A DNA stretch of 64,000 nucleotides, from assembly GCF_018860975.1 (NCBI RefSeq), contig NZ_JAHKQI010000008.1:659635-723634 (forward strand), read 5' to 3'. This DNA comes from Lentibacter algarum. Lineage in GTDB: Bacteria; Pseudomonadota; Alphaproteobacteria; Rhodobacterales; Rhodobacteraceae. Position 1 is the first letter of the stretch. Every line of letters begins with the position of its first letter. Made by a program: the position numbers and the translations under genes. Below the pieces are notes generated by a model. The model was not told the origin of the DNA and did not search any database. It saw only the letters and a list, made by a program, of their open reading frames with translations. Of this stretch, positions 55,611-63,527 are shown in pieces.

Positions 55611-56705
55611 TTACTCTGTTGGCAAATCAAAAACCTGACCGGGGTAGATCAAATCCGGGTCGCGGATACGGTCCTTGTTGGCTTCGTATAGCTGCACGTA
55701 TTGCGTGCCATTGCCAAAGCGCTCGGCAGCTATTGCCCAAAGCGTTGCACCGGGCTGCACAGTGACTGCCGTCACTTGCGCGGCTTGCAGCTTGGCGGGT
55801 TCTTCGCGCTTGAAAGGGGTCTCGACGCGTGACGTGACCGCACCACTGGCATCAACCTGATCGACCCGAAGAGTATAAACCCCCGTGTCGACATCAGGCA
55901 ACTCGGTGCGCCAAACGCCTGTGTTTTGCACCGGTTGCGTCTTGACGGGCCTGTTGTTGAGATAAACCCGCACATGGCCCTCACGCGGCGCTCGGCCAGA
56001 GAGCTGCACATCACCCTGCTCTGAATAGGTTATCGCATCAATCGCGACTTCACTCAGCAACTCGGGTGCAGCGGCCGGTTGCACGACTTCGGCACCGTCT
56101 TTGCTTATCTGGACAACAGCTTGCGCCGTTTGCGCAGTCGTTTGCACAGTTGTTTGGCTGCTCGCAGGTTCGCCTTGCTCTGCTGTCAATGCGAGCAAGG
56201 GAGCCACCACAAACTCGCTCGCACCCAAAATGCCGCTTTCAACTTCGCGCAGGCTCAAAATCCGCGCAGTGTTGCTTGCCGGCAGCTTGCCCAAATGAGC
56301 AAAACTGCCGTCAGCACCCGGTGTAAGCGTTGCCAGCACCTCGCCATCAAGCAAGACATCAAGTGCAAAACCGGCACGGCCTTCGCCGGCAAGTGTCAGC
56401 CCACCGTCAGTGTCGACGCGGACGATGTCAAACTGTGGCGCTTCAGGCGGGGTTTGCGAAGCTTCATCAATTGTCTCTGCTGTTGGTTCTGTCGTTGGTT
56501 CTGCAACTCGTGCCGCCTGGTCTTGCATGGCGGGTTCAGTTGCAACCGGCGTGCTTGTGGTTGTCAAACCCGGCGCTGCAACCGCTGGTTCGCTACCCTG
56601 TCTGTCCTTGAAAAGGACAACACCGCCGACAACTACAGCGACAACGGCCCCGACACTCAGTATCATTCCGGCGTTGCCGCCAAACATGCTGGCAAATTTG
56701 CTCAT
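55611..56705 (-). CDS. LysM-domain membrane protein
   Basis: 364 residues from ATG 56705 (MSKFASMFGG; GGGGAG at 5 bases). One N-terminal membrane helix (~11-31, MILSVGAVVAVVVGGVVLF), then a long Ala/Pro/Thr/Gln-rich region with low-complexity runs, a central Ig/TonB-like small domain (APREGHVRVYLNNRPVKTQ), and a C-terminal LysM repeat (~318-364, VQPGATLWAIAAERFGNGTQYVQLYEANKDRIRDPD). The LysM anchors the protein to peptidoglycan. Exact role unknown. Confidence 0.85.
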   Translation of the reverse strand: MSKFASMFGGNAGMILSVGAVVAVVVGGVVLFKDRQGSEPAVAAPGLTTTSTPVATEPAMQDQAARVAEPTTEPTAETIDEASQTPPEAPQFDIVRVDTDGGLTLAGEGRAGFALDVLLDGEVLATLTPGADGSFAHLGKLPASNTARILSLREVESGILGASEFVVAPLLALTAEQGEPASSQTTVQTTAQTAQAVVQISKDGAEVVQPAAAPELLSEVAIDAITYSEQGDVQLSGRAPREGHVRVYLNNRPVKTQPVQNTGVWRTELPDVDTGVYTLRVDQVDASGAVTSRVETPFKREEPAKLQAAQVTAVTVQPGATLWAIAAERFGNGTQYVQLYEANKDRIRDPDLIYPGQVFDLPTE

Positions 56706-56806
56706 TGCACTCCCCAATCCGGCATTCATATAGGCTGCACGGTTGAGAGAGCATACCAAACTGGCTATGACAAATCAAAACATGATCATTTGCGGAGCAT
56801 CAAGCC

Positions 56807-57358
56807 ATGCCAACACATTCAATCTGCGTTTATTGTGGCTCTCGTGAGGGCGCAAAACCCGATTACATGCAATCGGCAGAGAGCTTTGGCAAAATCATCG
56901 CAGATGAGGGCTGGCGGCTTGTTTATGGTGCGGGCGACGTTGGCCTGATGGGCGCGGTGGCGCGTTCGGCGCAGGCCGCAGGGGCCGAAACCTTCGGCGT
57001 GATCCCGACACATTTGCTAGATCTTGAAGTCGGCAAACGTGATCTTACGCGGTTTATCGTCACCGAGAACATGCATGAGCGCAAGAAAGTCATGTATATG
57101 AACGCCGATGCGATCGTGGTTTTGCCTGGTGGGGCCGGTTCGCTTGACGAGTTTTTTGAGGTGCTGACTTGGGCGCAACTCGGGTTGCATACCAAACCGA
57201 TCGTGGTGTTAAACATCGCCGGCTATTGGGCGCCGCTGATGGCGCTGGTAGATCATGCGATCAGTGAGGGCTTTGCCGATGCCTCGCTCAAGGCGTTGTT
57301 CACGGTGCTCGACACAGCCGACGAGGCCGCCGTCTACCTACGGGCAGCCCTGTCCTGA
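56807..57358 (+). CDS. LOG family (TIGR00730) Rossmann-fold protein
   Basis: 183 residues. The family motif appears as VVLPGGAGSLDEFFEVLTWAQLG (PGGxGxxxE) with the upstream SICVYCGSREGAKPDYMQ and GDVGLMGAVARSAQAAGAETFGV. The plant relative releases free cytokinin from riboside monophosphate; bacterial LOGs act on nucleoside monophosphates, with unclear physiological role. 102 bases from the divergent LysM gene. Its end overlaps the convergent rarD end by 25 bases. Confidence 0.92.
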   Translation: MPTHSICVYCGSREGAKPDYMQSAESFGKIIADEGWRLVYGAGDVGLMGAVARSAQAAGAETFGVIPTHLLDLEVGKRDLTRFIVTENMHERKKVMYMNADAIVVLPGGAGSLDEFFEVLTWAQLGLHTKPIVVLNIAGYWAPLMALVDHAISEGFADASLKALFTVLDTADEAAVYLRAALS

Positions 57359-58218
57359 AGCAGCGCCGCCAGAGAATACAACAGCAACCCGGCCCAGATC
57401 ATCGCGAAAGCCAGCTGATGCCAACCGCTGAAAGGCTCACCAAACACCACCACCGCGCAGAAAAACTGCGCGCTCGGGTTGATGTATTGCAGCAAGCCCA
57501 CTGTCGAAAGCTGCAAGCGTTTGGTTGCGTATGAAAACAACATGAGCGGCAAAGCTGTAAGCAGGCCCGCAAACACCAGCATACCGCTCTCCCAAGCCGC
57601 ACTGCCAAAGTGCCCCTGCCCGCGCATATGCACCACAGCCAGCACCACAAGTGCAACCGGCACCAACATGCCAACCTCAGCCGTAACCGAGACCACCGGC
57701 CCGATATCCAGCTGCTTCTTGACCACGCCGTAAAGGCCGAAAGTGAAGGCCACGATAAGCGATATCCAAGGCGCAACGCCAAGCCCGTATGTCAGCAGGC
57801 TCACCGCTCCTGTCGCCAAAGCAACCGCAAGCCACTGCACCACGCCCAGCCGCTCACCGAAAACAATGCGTCCCAAGAGCACGGCGACCAATGGGAAAAT
57901 ATAGTAACCCAAAGCGGCTTCCGTGGCCCTTCCGACTTGTATAGAAAAGATGAAGCTGAACCAGTTTACCGAGATCATCAGCGCAGCCAGCCCGATGATA
58001 AAAGCCGCCCTTGGCGTGTTAACAGCGCCCTTTAGCGCCGCTAAACGCCCCTGCACCGCAAGCAGCCCCGCAAAGATAACAAACGACCACAGCGTGCGGT
58101 GCGCAAGTATCTCAAGCGGCGGGATATGCGCCAACGCCTTGTAATACAGCGCAGAAAAGCCCCAGACCAAACAGGCAACCGCCATCGCTATAATGCCTTT
58201 AAGGCTTTCGTTTTGCAC
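57334..58218 (-). CDS. rarD: EamA/RarD-type transporter
   Basis: 294 residues with ten membrane helices in two EamA repeats (VWGFSALYYKALAHIPPLEILAHRTLWS, then a second inverted repeat). RarD is the drug/metabolite transporter of the chloramphenicol-sensitive class. GTG 58218 (protein MQNESLKGI) is chosen because GGGAG precedes it and it fits the family N-terminus; upstream residues are not conserved. Divergent from the protein transferase gene. Confidence 0.88.
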   Translation of the reverse strand: MQNESLKGIIAMAVACLVWGFSALYYKALAHIPPLEILAHRTLWSFVIFAGLLAVQGRLAALKGAVNTPRAAFIIGLAALMISVNWFSFIFSIQVGRATEAALGYYIFPLVAVLLGRIVFGERLGVVQWLAVALATGAVSLLTYGLGVAPWISLIVAFTFGLYGVVKKQLDIGPVVSVTAEVGMLVPVALVVLAVVHMRGQGHFGSAAWESGMLVFAGLLTALPLMLFSYATKRLQLSTVGLLQYINPSAQFFCAVVVFGEPFSGWHQLAFAMIWAGLLLYSLAALLQDRAARR

Positions 58219-58334
58219 AGCAAACAGCTCCCAATGACGGCATATACGACAGTTAACACTAAATTGAATCAATTCTTGGCGAAGTTGCAATGCATTGTTA
58301 TCGTGATGCGTGAATAATGAAAGAATACCCCACA

Positions 58335-59159
58335 ATGCGCCACACGTTGCCACTGGCACCGCAGTTCTATGTTACAGCACCCCAGCCCTGCCCCTACCTT
58401 GAAGAGCGGCTGGAGCGAAAGCTGTTCACAGCCCTGCAAGGACAGGACGCACAAGAGCTCAACGACGAGCTCTCCCGTCAAGGTTTCCGACGCTCGCAAA
58501 ATGTGCTCTACCGCCCGTCCTGCACCGACTGCGCAGCTTGCATGTCGGCCCGCATCAAGACGCAAGAGTTCACACCCTCCAAAAGCCAGAAACGCGTGCT
58601 CAAACGCAATGCCAGCTTTGAGCGCCGCGTTACAACAACTTGGGCGACCGAAGAGCAATACGAGCTGTTTCGCACCTACCTCGACAGCCGCCACGCAGAC
58701 GGCGGTATGGCCGACATGGATGTCTTCGAGTTCGCCGCGATGATCGAAGAAACGCCGATCCGCAGCCGTGTGATCGAATACCATGACCCCGACACAGGCA
58801 AGCTCGTCGCCGTCTGCCTCACCGACGTGCTGCAAGACGGGCTTTCCATGGTCTATTCCTTCTTTGATCCAGCCTATGAAAAACAGTCACTCGGCACGTT
58901 CATAATCCTTGATCACGTGAAGATCGCCCGCGAGCGAGAGTTGCCCTTTGTCTATCTTGGCTACTGGGTGCCCGGCTCGCCTAAAATGGGCTACAAAGCC
59001 AACTTCTCGGCACTCGAAATCTACAAGAACGGCGACTGGCAAGCTCTGGGCGATGCCTCCGAGCACGCCACTGGGGCGCACCCGCTCTCAACCGCACCGA
59101 TCGCCGAGCAAGTCGCCAATATCTCGCTCCCCGACTTGCCCGCACATCGTCGGATATAG
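58335..59159 (+). CDS. bpt: Aspartate/glutamate leucyltransferase (Bpt, bacterial ATE-type)
   Basis: 274 residues. It attaches Leu to N-terminal Asp or Glu of proteins, marking them for N-end-rule degradation by ClpS/ClpAP. The N-terminal Cys cluster [13 protein letters not shown], then [12 protein letters not shown], and the C-terminal [27 protein letters not shown] and [23 protein letters not shown] are diagnostic. ATG 58335 ([15 protein letters not shown]) matches the family start; ATG 58317 is in frame but less conserved. Confidence 0.93.
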   Translation: MRHTLPLAPQFYVTAPQPCPYLEERLERKLFTALQGQDAQELNDELSRQGFRRSQNVLYRPSCTDCAACMSARIKTQEFTPSKSQKRVLKRNASFERRVTTTWATEEQYELFRTYLDSRHADGGMADMDVFEFAAMIEETPIRSRVIEYHDPDTGKLVAVCLTDVLQDGLSMVYSFFDPAYEKQSLGTFIILDHVKIARERELPFVYLGYWVPGSPKMGYKANFSALEIYKNGDWQALGDASEHATGAHPLSTAPIAEQVANISLPDLPAHRRI

Positions 59160-59203
59160 CGAGCGGAAATAGCGAGGCAAGGCTCGCGCACGTCAGGATG
59201 CCT

Positions 59204-59650
59204 CTAATCAGGCCTGCTCTTCAAAATATCGACTTGCAGGTGTGGATGCCCGTCACTTGTGCGTTCTGCGGTGTGCCCTTTGGGGCCGACAACTCCGAAA
59301 ATACGCTGCCGTATGTTAGAAAAGCTGTCATGCGACACAACGTCAACAGCCTCGTCCAAATGCAGGTTAAGGCGAAACCACTCCGGCTTGGTTTCCGCAA
59401 CCGCAATCACCGTCGCCACAAAAGGCTGCGACAAATAGATGCCGCTGACACGGTCCCCCACGGCCCAGCTAACAGCACCGTGACCGACAATTGCAGCGAG
59501 CATCGTGTTCCAGTCTGAATACCCGTGCTTGTGAGCCACCATTTCAAGCGATTTAGCATGGCCAACCGGCGCGCCCTCCTCTCTTAGTTTGGCGCGCAAA
59601 CGCTTGGCTTGCTCTTTGGCTTGTGGCGCGGTTGGAAGATTAACACTCAT
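59204..59650 (-). CDS. Glyoxalase superfamily protein, short form
   Basis: 148 residues from ATG 59650 (AAGGAAC upstream). The N-terminal segment (KEQAKRLRAKLREEGAPVGHAKSLEMVAHKHGYSDWNTMLAAI) is the conserved opening of a recently defined glyoxalase-superfamily group; a beta-rich tail follows with HLDEAVDVVSHD, VVGPKGHTAERTSDGHPHLQVDIL. No classic metal triad is visible that I could name. Its start overlaps the MATE gene's stop by three bases, so they share a transcript. Confidence 0.75.
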   Translation of the reverse strand: MSVNLPTAPQAKEQAKRLRAKLREEGAPVGHAKSLEMVAHKHGYSDWNTMLAAIVGHGAVSWAVGDRVSGIYLSQPFVATVIAVAETKPEWFRLNLHLDEAVDVVSHDSFSNIRQRIFGVVGPKGHTAERTSDGHPHLQVDILKSRPD

Positions 59651-61038
59651 GGCGCTGTTCCTTTCGCCGTATGGAAGAGACCCCAGCGTAAAGATTGGCT
59701 CACGGCAACCTGCCGCAACACCACAATCGTAAGGCAAAGCAGCATTACCTCGGCCAGTGGCCCAGCATACCAAACGCCGACTTCGCCTAGCCAAACAGGC
59801 AAGAACAACGTCAGCGGGAGCGCAAAAACATAGGGTTTCGACAGGCCCAAAAGCGCCGCCTTGGTGGCCGAACCGATGGCTTGGAAGTAGCTCGCCATCA
59901 TCATCAATGGCCCCATCATAAAAAACACACAGGTCATTATCGGCAAGATACGCGCAACCTCGGCGATCACTGCGGCGTCATCTACAAAGGCCCCTGCTAT
60001 CTGGCTTGGGATGCTTGTCACCACGATCTGCACCGTCGAACAATAGACAAAGGCTGCCCAAAGCCCGATACGCAGGCTGGCGTCAGATCTCTGATAGAGC
60101 GTCGCGCCAAAATTGTTGCCGGTGATTGTCTGCATCGCAAATGACAGCCCCAGCAAAGGCACGAAAGCAAAGGTGATGACCCGCGTGATGATGCCATAGG
60201 CCGTGATGGTATCGGGGTAGTTCGGGCTGCCGACCGACTGCAACGACGTAATGATAGCCGCCGAACCAATGGCTACACCCATGAAGTTCAGGCTTTGTGG
60301 AGCACCAAGGGCAAGGATACGCCCCCAATGCCGTCGAACCGAATACCGCAGGATCGTCGATGGCCGCAGGGATGTCTCGCCATAAACTCGGAACAGCAAA
60401 ATGATCGTGAACGCCAACGCTTGTGCCGCGGCTGTGCCAAAGGCCGATCCAGCGACGCCCATCTGAAACGGCACGATCAAGACATAGTTAAAGCCAATGT
60501 TTGCGAGGGAAACCAGCAAGCTCATCGCCGCCATAAATCCAACGCGGCCCTCGTTGCGCAAGGCATCCGAGTTGACGGAAAGCACGAACAACAAGGGCGA
60601 AAAGAACACTGTGATGCCGAGATAGACCAGCCCCATCTGTGCCAGCTCTTCTGATCCACCTGCCGCCAGCAAAGTCACGCCTTGTCCCAAGAAAACAAAC
60701 AGCACGATCAGCACCACGCCAAGCATCACAGCCAAGCCATGCGCCCCGACAAAAACGCTACTGGCCTGCTCCATGTTTCCGGCCCCGAGGTTGCGGGCAA
60801 GAAGACTCGACATGCCATTCGATACCAGCGTCGAAACTGCGACAATCAACATATAGATCGGAAACATCAGCGTGACCGCCGCCAAGGCCTCAGGGCCAAC
60901 ATAGATGCCCAAGAAAAGCGCATCGGCCACCGACAGGAGACCATTCATCGCCATCACAAAGATGATCGGCAACGCGGTTTTTAGATAGGTGGTGCCAAGC
61001 GGCCCATCCGTGAAGGAATTTGTATGGGTGTCAGACAT
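59647..61038 (-). CDS. MATE family efflux transporter
   Basis: 463 residues, twelve membrane helices in two six-helix halves. MATE-typical segments: LKTALPIIFVMAMNGLLSVADALFLGIYVGPEALAAVTL at the N-terminus and the central YPDTITAYGIITRVITFAFVPLLGLSFAMQTI (start of the second half). Drug or metabolite antiport. Translationally coupled to the glyoxalase-superfamily gene. Confidence 0.92.
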   Translation of the reverse strand: MSDTHTNSFTDGPLGTTYLKTALPIIFVMAMNGLLSVADALFLGIYVGPEALAAVTLMFPIYMLIVAVSTLVSNGMSSLLARNLGAGNMEQASSVFVGAHGLAVMLGVVLIVLFVFLGQGVTLLAAGGSEELAQMGLVYLGITVFFSPLLFVLSVNSDALRNEGRVGFMAAMSLLVSLANIGFNYVLIVPFQMGVAGSAFGTAAAQALAFTIILLFRVYGETSLRPSTILRYSVRRHWGRILALGAPQSLNFMGVAIGSAAIITSLQSVGSPNYPDTITAYGIITRVITFAFVPLLGLSFAMQTITGNNFGATLYQRSDASLRIGLWAAFVYCSTVQIVVTSIPSQIAGAFVDDAAVIAEVARILPIMTCVFFMMGPLMMMASYFQAIGSATKAALLGLSKPYVFALPLTLFLPVWLGEVGVWYAGPLAEVMLLCLTIVVLRQVAVSQSLRWGLFHTAKGTAP

Positions 61039-61316
61039 AACCCGTATCTCTCAAGCCAATCGCGTTACTTATGACAGGACCCGCATTACCATCCGCGCGA
61101 TATGCGGAAAGAGTAGAATAGAGATGTTACGTCGCAAGACTTAACGCAGAACTTAACCAAGACAGAATCGTCAGCGGGAGGCAGGCGTCTACAGCCTTCG
61201 CCTGAGCTATCCGCCGTGTGAAACTTCGTCAAGGCAATTTGAAAACCGTTAACATGCACCTACCCTTACGCCGGCTCCGGTAGCACTTTTGTGCGCCGCG
61301 ATGCAGCGTCAAATCT
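61039..61316. other. Long intergenic region upstream of the ilv leader
   Basis: Between the MATE start and the 12-base array, 277 bases without a convincing gene. It holds GCACTTTTGTGC (61283-61294), which shares a CACTTTTGTG core with sites upstream of rplS and of the sugar transferase. A MATE promoter must lie here as well; I see no clear -35/-10 pair for it. Confidence 0.6.
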
Positions 61317-61359
61317 GTGCATACGCGTTATGCACTCAAATATGCACTGTGGTATGCAC
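61317..61359. repeat. 12-base-period array of GTGCATA/TATGCAC half-sites, copy B
   Basis: GTGCATA at 61317, TATGCAC at 61329, 61341 and 61353, exact 12-base steps. Spacers are CGCGT, TCAAA, TGTGG. It mirrors the array at 13637-13679 with the last two spacer types exchanged. It lies ~170 bases upstream of the candidate ilv promoter. Confidence 0.8.
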
Positions 61360-61531
61360 CCGAGTCACCTGCGAGCGGCTCGCATATTGCCGCATTAACA
61401 CTCTTGCTTGCCAGCTGTCTTTACCGCCTGCAAATTTTCACTTATGCCGCAAAACTGGCAGAAAACGAAACAATAGTTCAAAAATTGCGCTAGAAACATT
61501 CATTTTCGCATTTTCAAAGGCCATTTCACGG

Positions 61532-61560
61532 TTGACGCCCCTTAGCGAGCCGCCTAATGT
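61532..61560 (+). promoter_or_regulatory. Candidate sigma-70 promoter of the ilvI-ilvH operon
   Basis: TTGACG (61532-61537) and TAATGT (61555-61560) with a 17-base spacer. Transcription would begin near 61567, giving a leader with the short peptide gene 24 bases in. Confidence 0.55.
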
Positions 61561-61590
61561 CTCGCAAACGCAGCATAAAGGGCCAGTTGG

Positions 61591-61638
61591 ATGACCAACC
61601 TTGTCGTGATTGTTAATGTAAGGCGCATGGGCTGGTAA
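61591..61638 (+). CDS. ilvI leader peptide
   Basis: ATG 61591 codes for 15 residues, MTNLVVIVNVRRMGW, then TAA. Six of the residues 4-10 are Leu, Val or Ile, the branched-chain products of the pathway, so ribosome stalling here reports their supply. AAAGGG lies 8 bases upstream. Too short to be found by ordinary gene callers. The Arg-Arg-Met-Gly-Trp ending lies exactly on the 5' arm of the antiterminator. Confidence 0.85.
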   Translation: MTNLVVIVNVRRMGW

Positions 61639-61686
61639 CAGCACCCTAGAGGTTAACCATGCGCCCCCAAGATCGGGGGCTTTTTT
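61622..61686 (+). promoter_or_regulatory. ilv transcription attenuator (antiterminator and terminator)
   Basis: Antiterminator: GGCGCATGG (61622-61630) pairs perfectly with CCATGCGCC (61657-61665). Terminator: GCCCCC (61663-61668), loop AAGATC, GGGGGC (61675-61680), T6 (61681-61686). The two share 61663-61665, so only one forms. The ribosome at the leader stop (61636-61638) covers the antiterminator's left arm and lets the terminator form; a ribosome stalled earlier frees it. Confidence 0.85.
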
Positions 61687-61724
61687 ATGTGCGAATACAA
61701 CGTGTTGAAACGGAGTTTGAAAAT

Positions 61725-63479
61725 ATGTCACGTCAGATGACCGGTGCAAAAATGATAGTTGAATGCCTGAAAGATCAGGGCGTCGACACGATCTTTGGCT
61801 ATCCTGGCGGGGCCGTCCTGCCGATTTATGACGAGGTCTTCCAGCAAAACGCCATCCAGCACATTCTCGTTCGCCACGAACAAGCCGCCGTCCACGCCGC
61901 CGAAGGCTACGCCCGCTCGACAGGCAAGCCTGGCGTGGTGCTCGTAACCTCTGGCCCTGGTGCAACAAATGCTGTCACTGGCCTTACGGATGCGCTGCTT
62001 GATAGTATTCCGATTGTTGTCCTCACGGGGCAAGTTCCGACATTTATGATCGGCAACGACGCCTTTCAGGAGGCCGACACAGTTGGCATCACGCGACCCT
62101 GCACCAAGCACAACTGGTTGGTTAAAGAAACAGCGGCGCTTTCGGAGACCATTCACGAGGCGTTTCATGTCGCCACGACGGGCCGCCCGGGGCCTGTTCT
62201 GATCGACATTCCGAAAGATGTTCAGTTTGCCTCGGCCGCATATACGCCGATCAAAAAGGCCCGCGTAAGCCACTATCAGCCTCCTGTTAAAGGCGATATG
62301 GCCTCGATTGAAGAGCTTGTTGCCGCAATCGAAACAGCTAAGCGCCCTGTTTTTTACACCGGCGGCGGGGTTATCAACTCGGGCCCGGCTGCAAGCCAGC
62401 TTCTTCGCGAACTGGTTGAAGCAACCGATTTCCCGATCACCTCGACGCTGATGGGCCTTGGTGCCTACCCCGGGTCTGGCAAAAACTGGCTTGGTATGCT
62501 CGGCATGCACGGGCTTTACGAGGCCAACCTCGCAATGCACGGCTGTGATCTTATGATCAACATCGGCGCACGTTTTGACGACCGGATCACCGGTGTTGTC
62601 GACGCCTTCAGCCCGGGCTCGAAAAAAGCGCATATTGATATCGACCCATCCTCGATCAACAAAGTTATTCACGCCGACATTCCGATAGTTGGCGACGTGG
62701 CCCATGTTCTCGAAGATGTGTTAAAGGTTTGGAAATCACGCGGTCGCAAAACCGATAAATCCGGCTTGCAAGAGTGGTGGGCAAAGATCGACGACTGGCG
62801 CAGTGTAGACTGCCTGAAGTTTGAACAGGTCAGTCAGGTGATCAGACCGCAGCACGCGCTGTCACGGCTTGAATATCTAACCAAGGATCACGACCGATAC
62901 ATCACGACCGAAGTTGGCCAGCATCAGATGTGGGCTGCGCAATACCTTAACTTCGATGATCCTAACCGCTGGATGACGTCTGGCGGCCTTGGCACAATGG
63001 GCTATGGTTTTCCGGCTTCTGTTGGCGTGCAAGTCGCTCATCGGGACAGCCTTGTTATCAACGTCGCCGGAGAGGCGAGCTGGCTTATGAACATGCAGGA
63101 AATGGGCACTGCGGTGCAGTTCAAACTGCCTGTAAAACAGTTCATCCTCAACAATGAGCGCCTTGGCATGGTGCGCCAGTGGCAGGAACTGCTGCACGGC
63201 GAGCGATACTCTCATTCGTGGTCGGAAGCCCTGCCTGATTTTGTCAAACTGGCCGAGGCCTTCGGCGCCAAAGGCATTCGTGTTGACCACGCCGATGACC
63301 TCGATGAAGCGATTAAAGAAATGATCGCTTACGACGGGCCGGTGATCATGGATTGCCTTGTTGAAAAGCACGAAAACTGCTTGCCGATGATCCCGTCAGG
63401 CGCGCCCCACAACGAGATGTTGTTGAGTGAATCAAGCACCAAAGATGCCATTGGGAGCAAGGGGGCCGTGTTCGTATGA
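61725..63479 (+). CDS. ilvI: Acetolactate synthase, large subunit
   Basis: 584 residues. Condenses two pyruvates, or pyruvate and 2-ketobutyrate, in valine, leucine and isoleucine synthesis. ThDP motifs: catalytic Glu52 (VRHEQAAVHAAEGYAR), GFPASVGVQVAHR and the cofactor segment VAGEASWLMNMQE, where the Mg-ligand Asp of the usual GDG is Glu450. FAD/regulatory middle domain intact. Start at ATG 61725 with CGGAG. Preceded by a full attenuator; followed by ilvH after 48 bases. Confidence 0.97.
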   Translation: MSRQMTGAKMIVECLKDQGVDTIFGYPGGAVLPIYDEVFQQNAIQHILVRHEQAAVHAAEGYARSTGKPGVVLVTSGPGATNAVTGLTDALLDSIPIVVLTGQVPTFMIGNDAFQEADTVGITRPCTKHNWLVKETAALSETIHEAFHVATTGRPGPVLIDIPKDVQFASAAYTPIKKARVSHYQPPVKGDMASIEELVAAIETAKRPVFYTGGGVINSGPAASQLLRELVEATDFPITSTLMGLGAYPGSGKNWLGMLGMHGLYEANLAMHGCDLMINIGARFDDRITGVVDAFSPGSKKAHIDIDPSSINKVIHADIPIVGDVAHVLEDVLKVWKSRGRKTDKSGLQEWWAKIDDWRSVDCLKFEQVSQVIRPQHALSRLEYLTKDHDRYITTEVGQHQMWAAQYLNFDDPNRWMTSGGLGTMGYGFPASVGVQVAHRDSLVINVAGEASWLMNMQEMGTAVQFKLPVKQFILNNERLGMVRQWQELLHGERYSHSWSEALPDFVKLAEAFGAKGIRVDHADDLDEAIKEMIAYDGPVIMDCLVEKHENCLPMIPSGAPHNEMLLSESSTKDAIGSKGAVFV

Positions 63480-63527
63480 GCGCTGCCTGCCCTCCCTCAG
63501 TTTGACCTGTGAAAAAGGATATTTGAT

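Noticed and set aside
61728-62705. 325-codon frame antisense to ilvI
   Set aside because: Covers the conserved first half of acetolactate synthase in reverse; no independent evidence.
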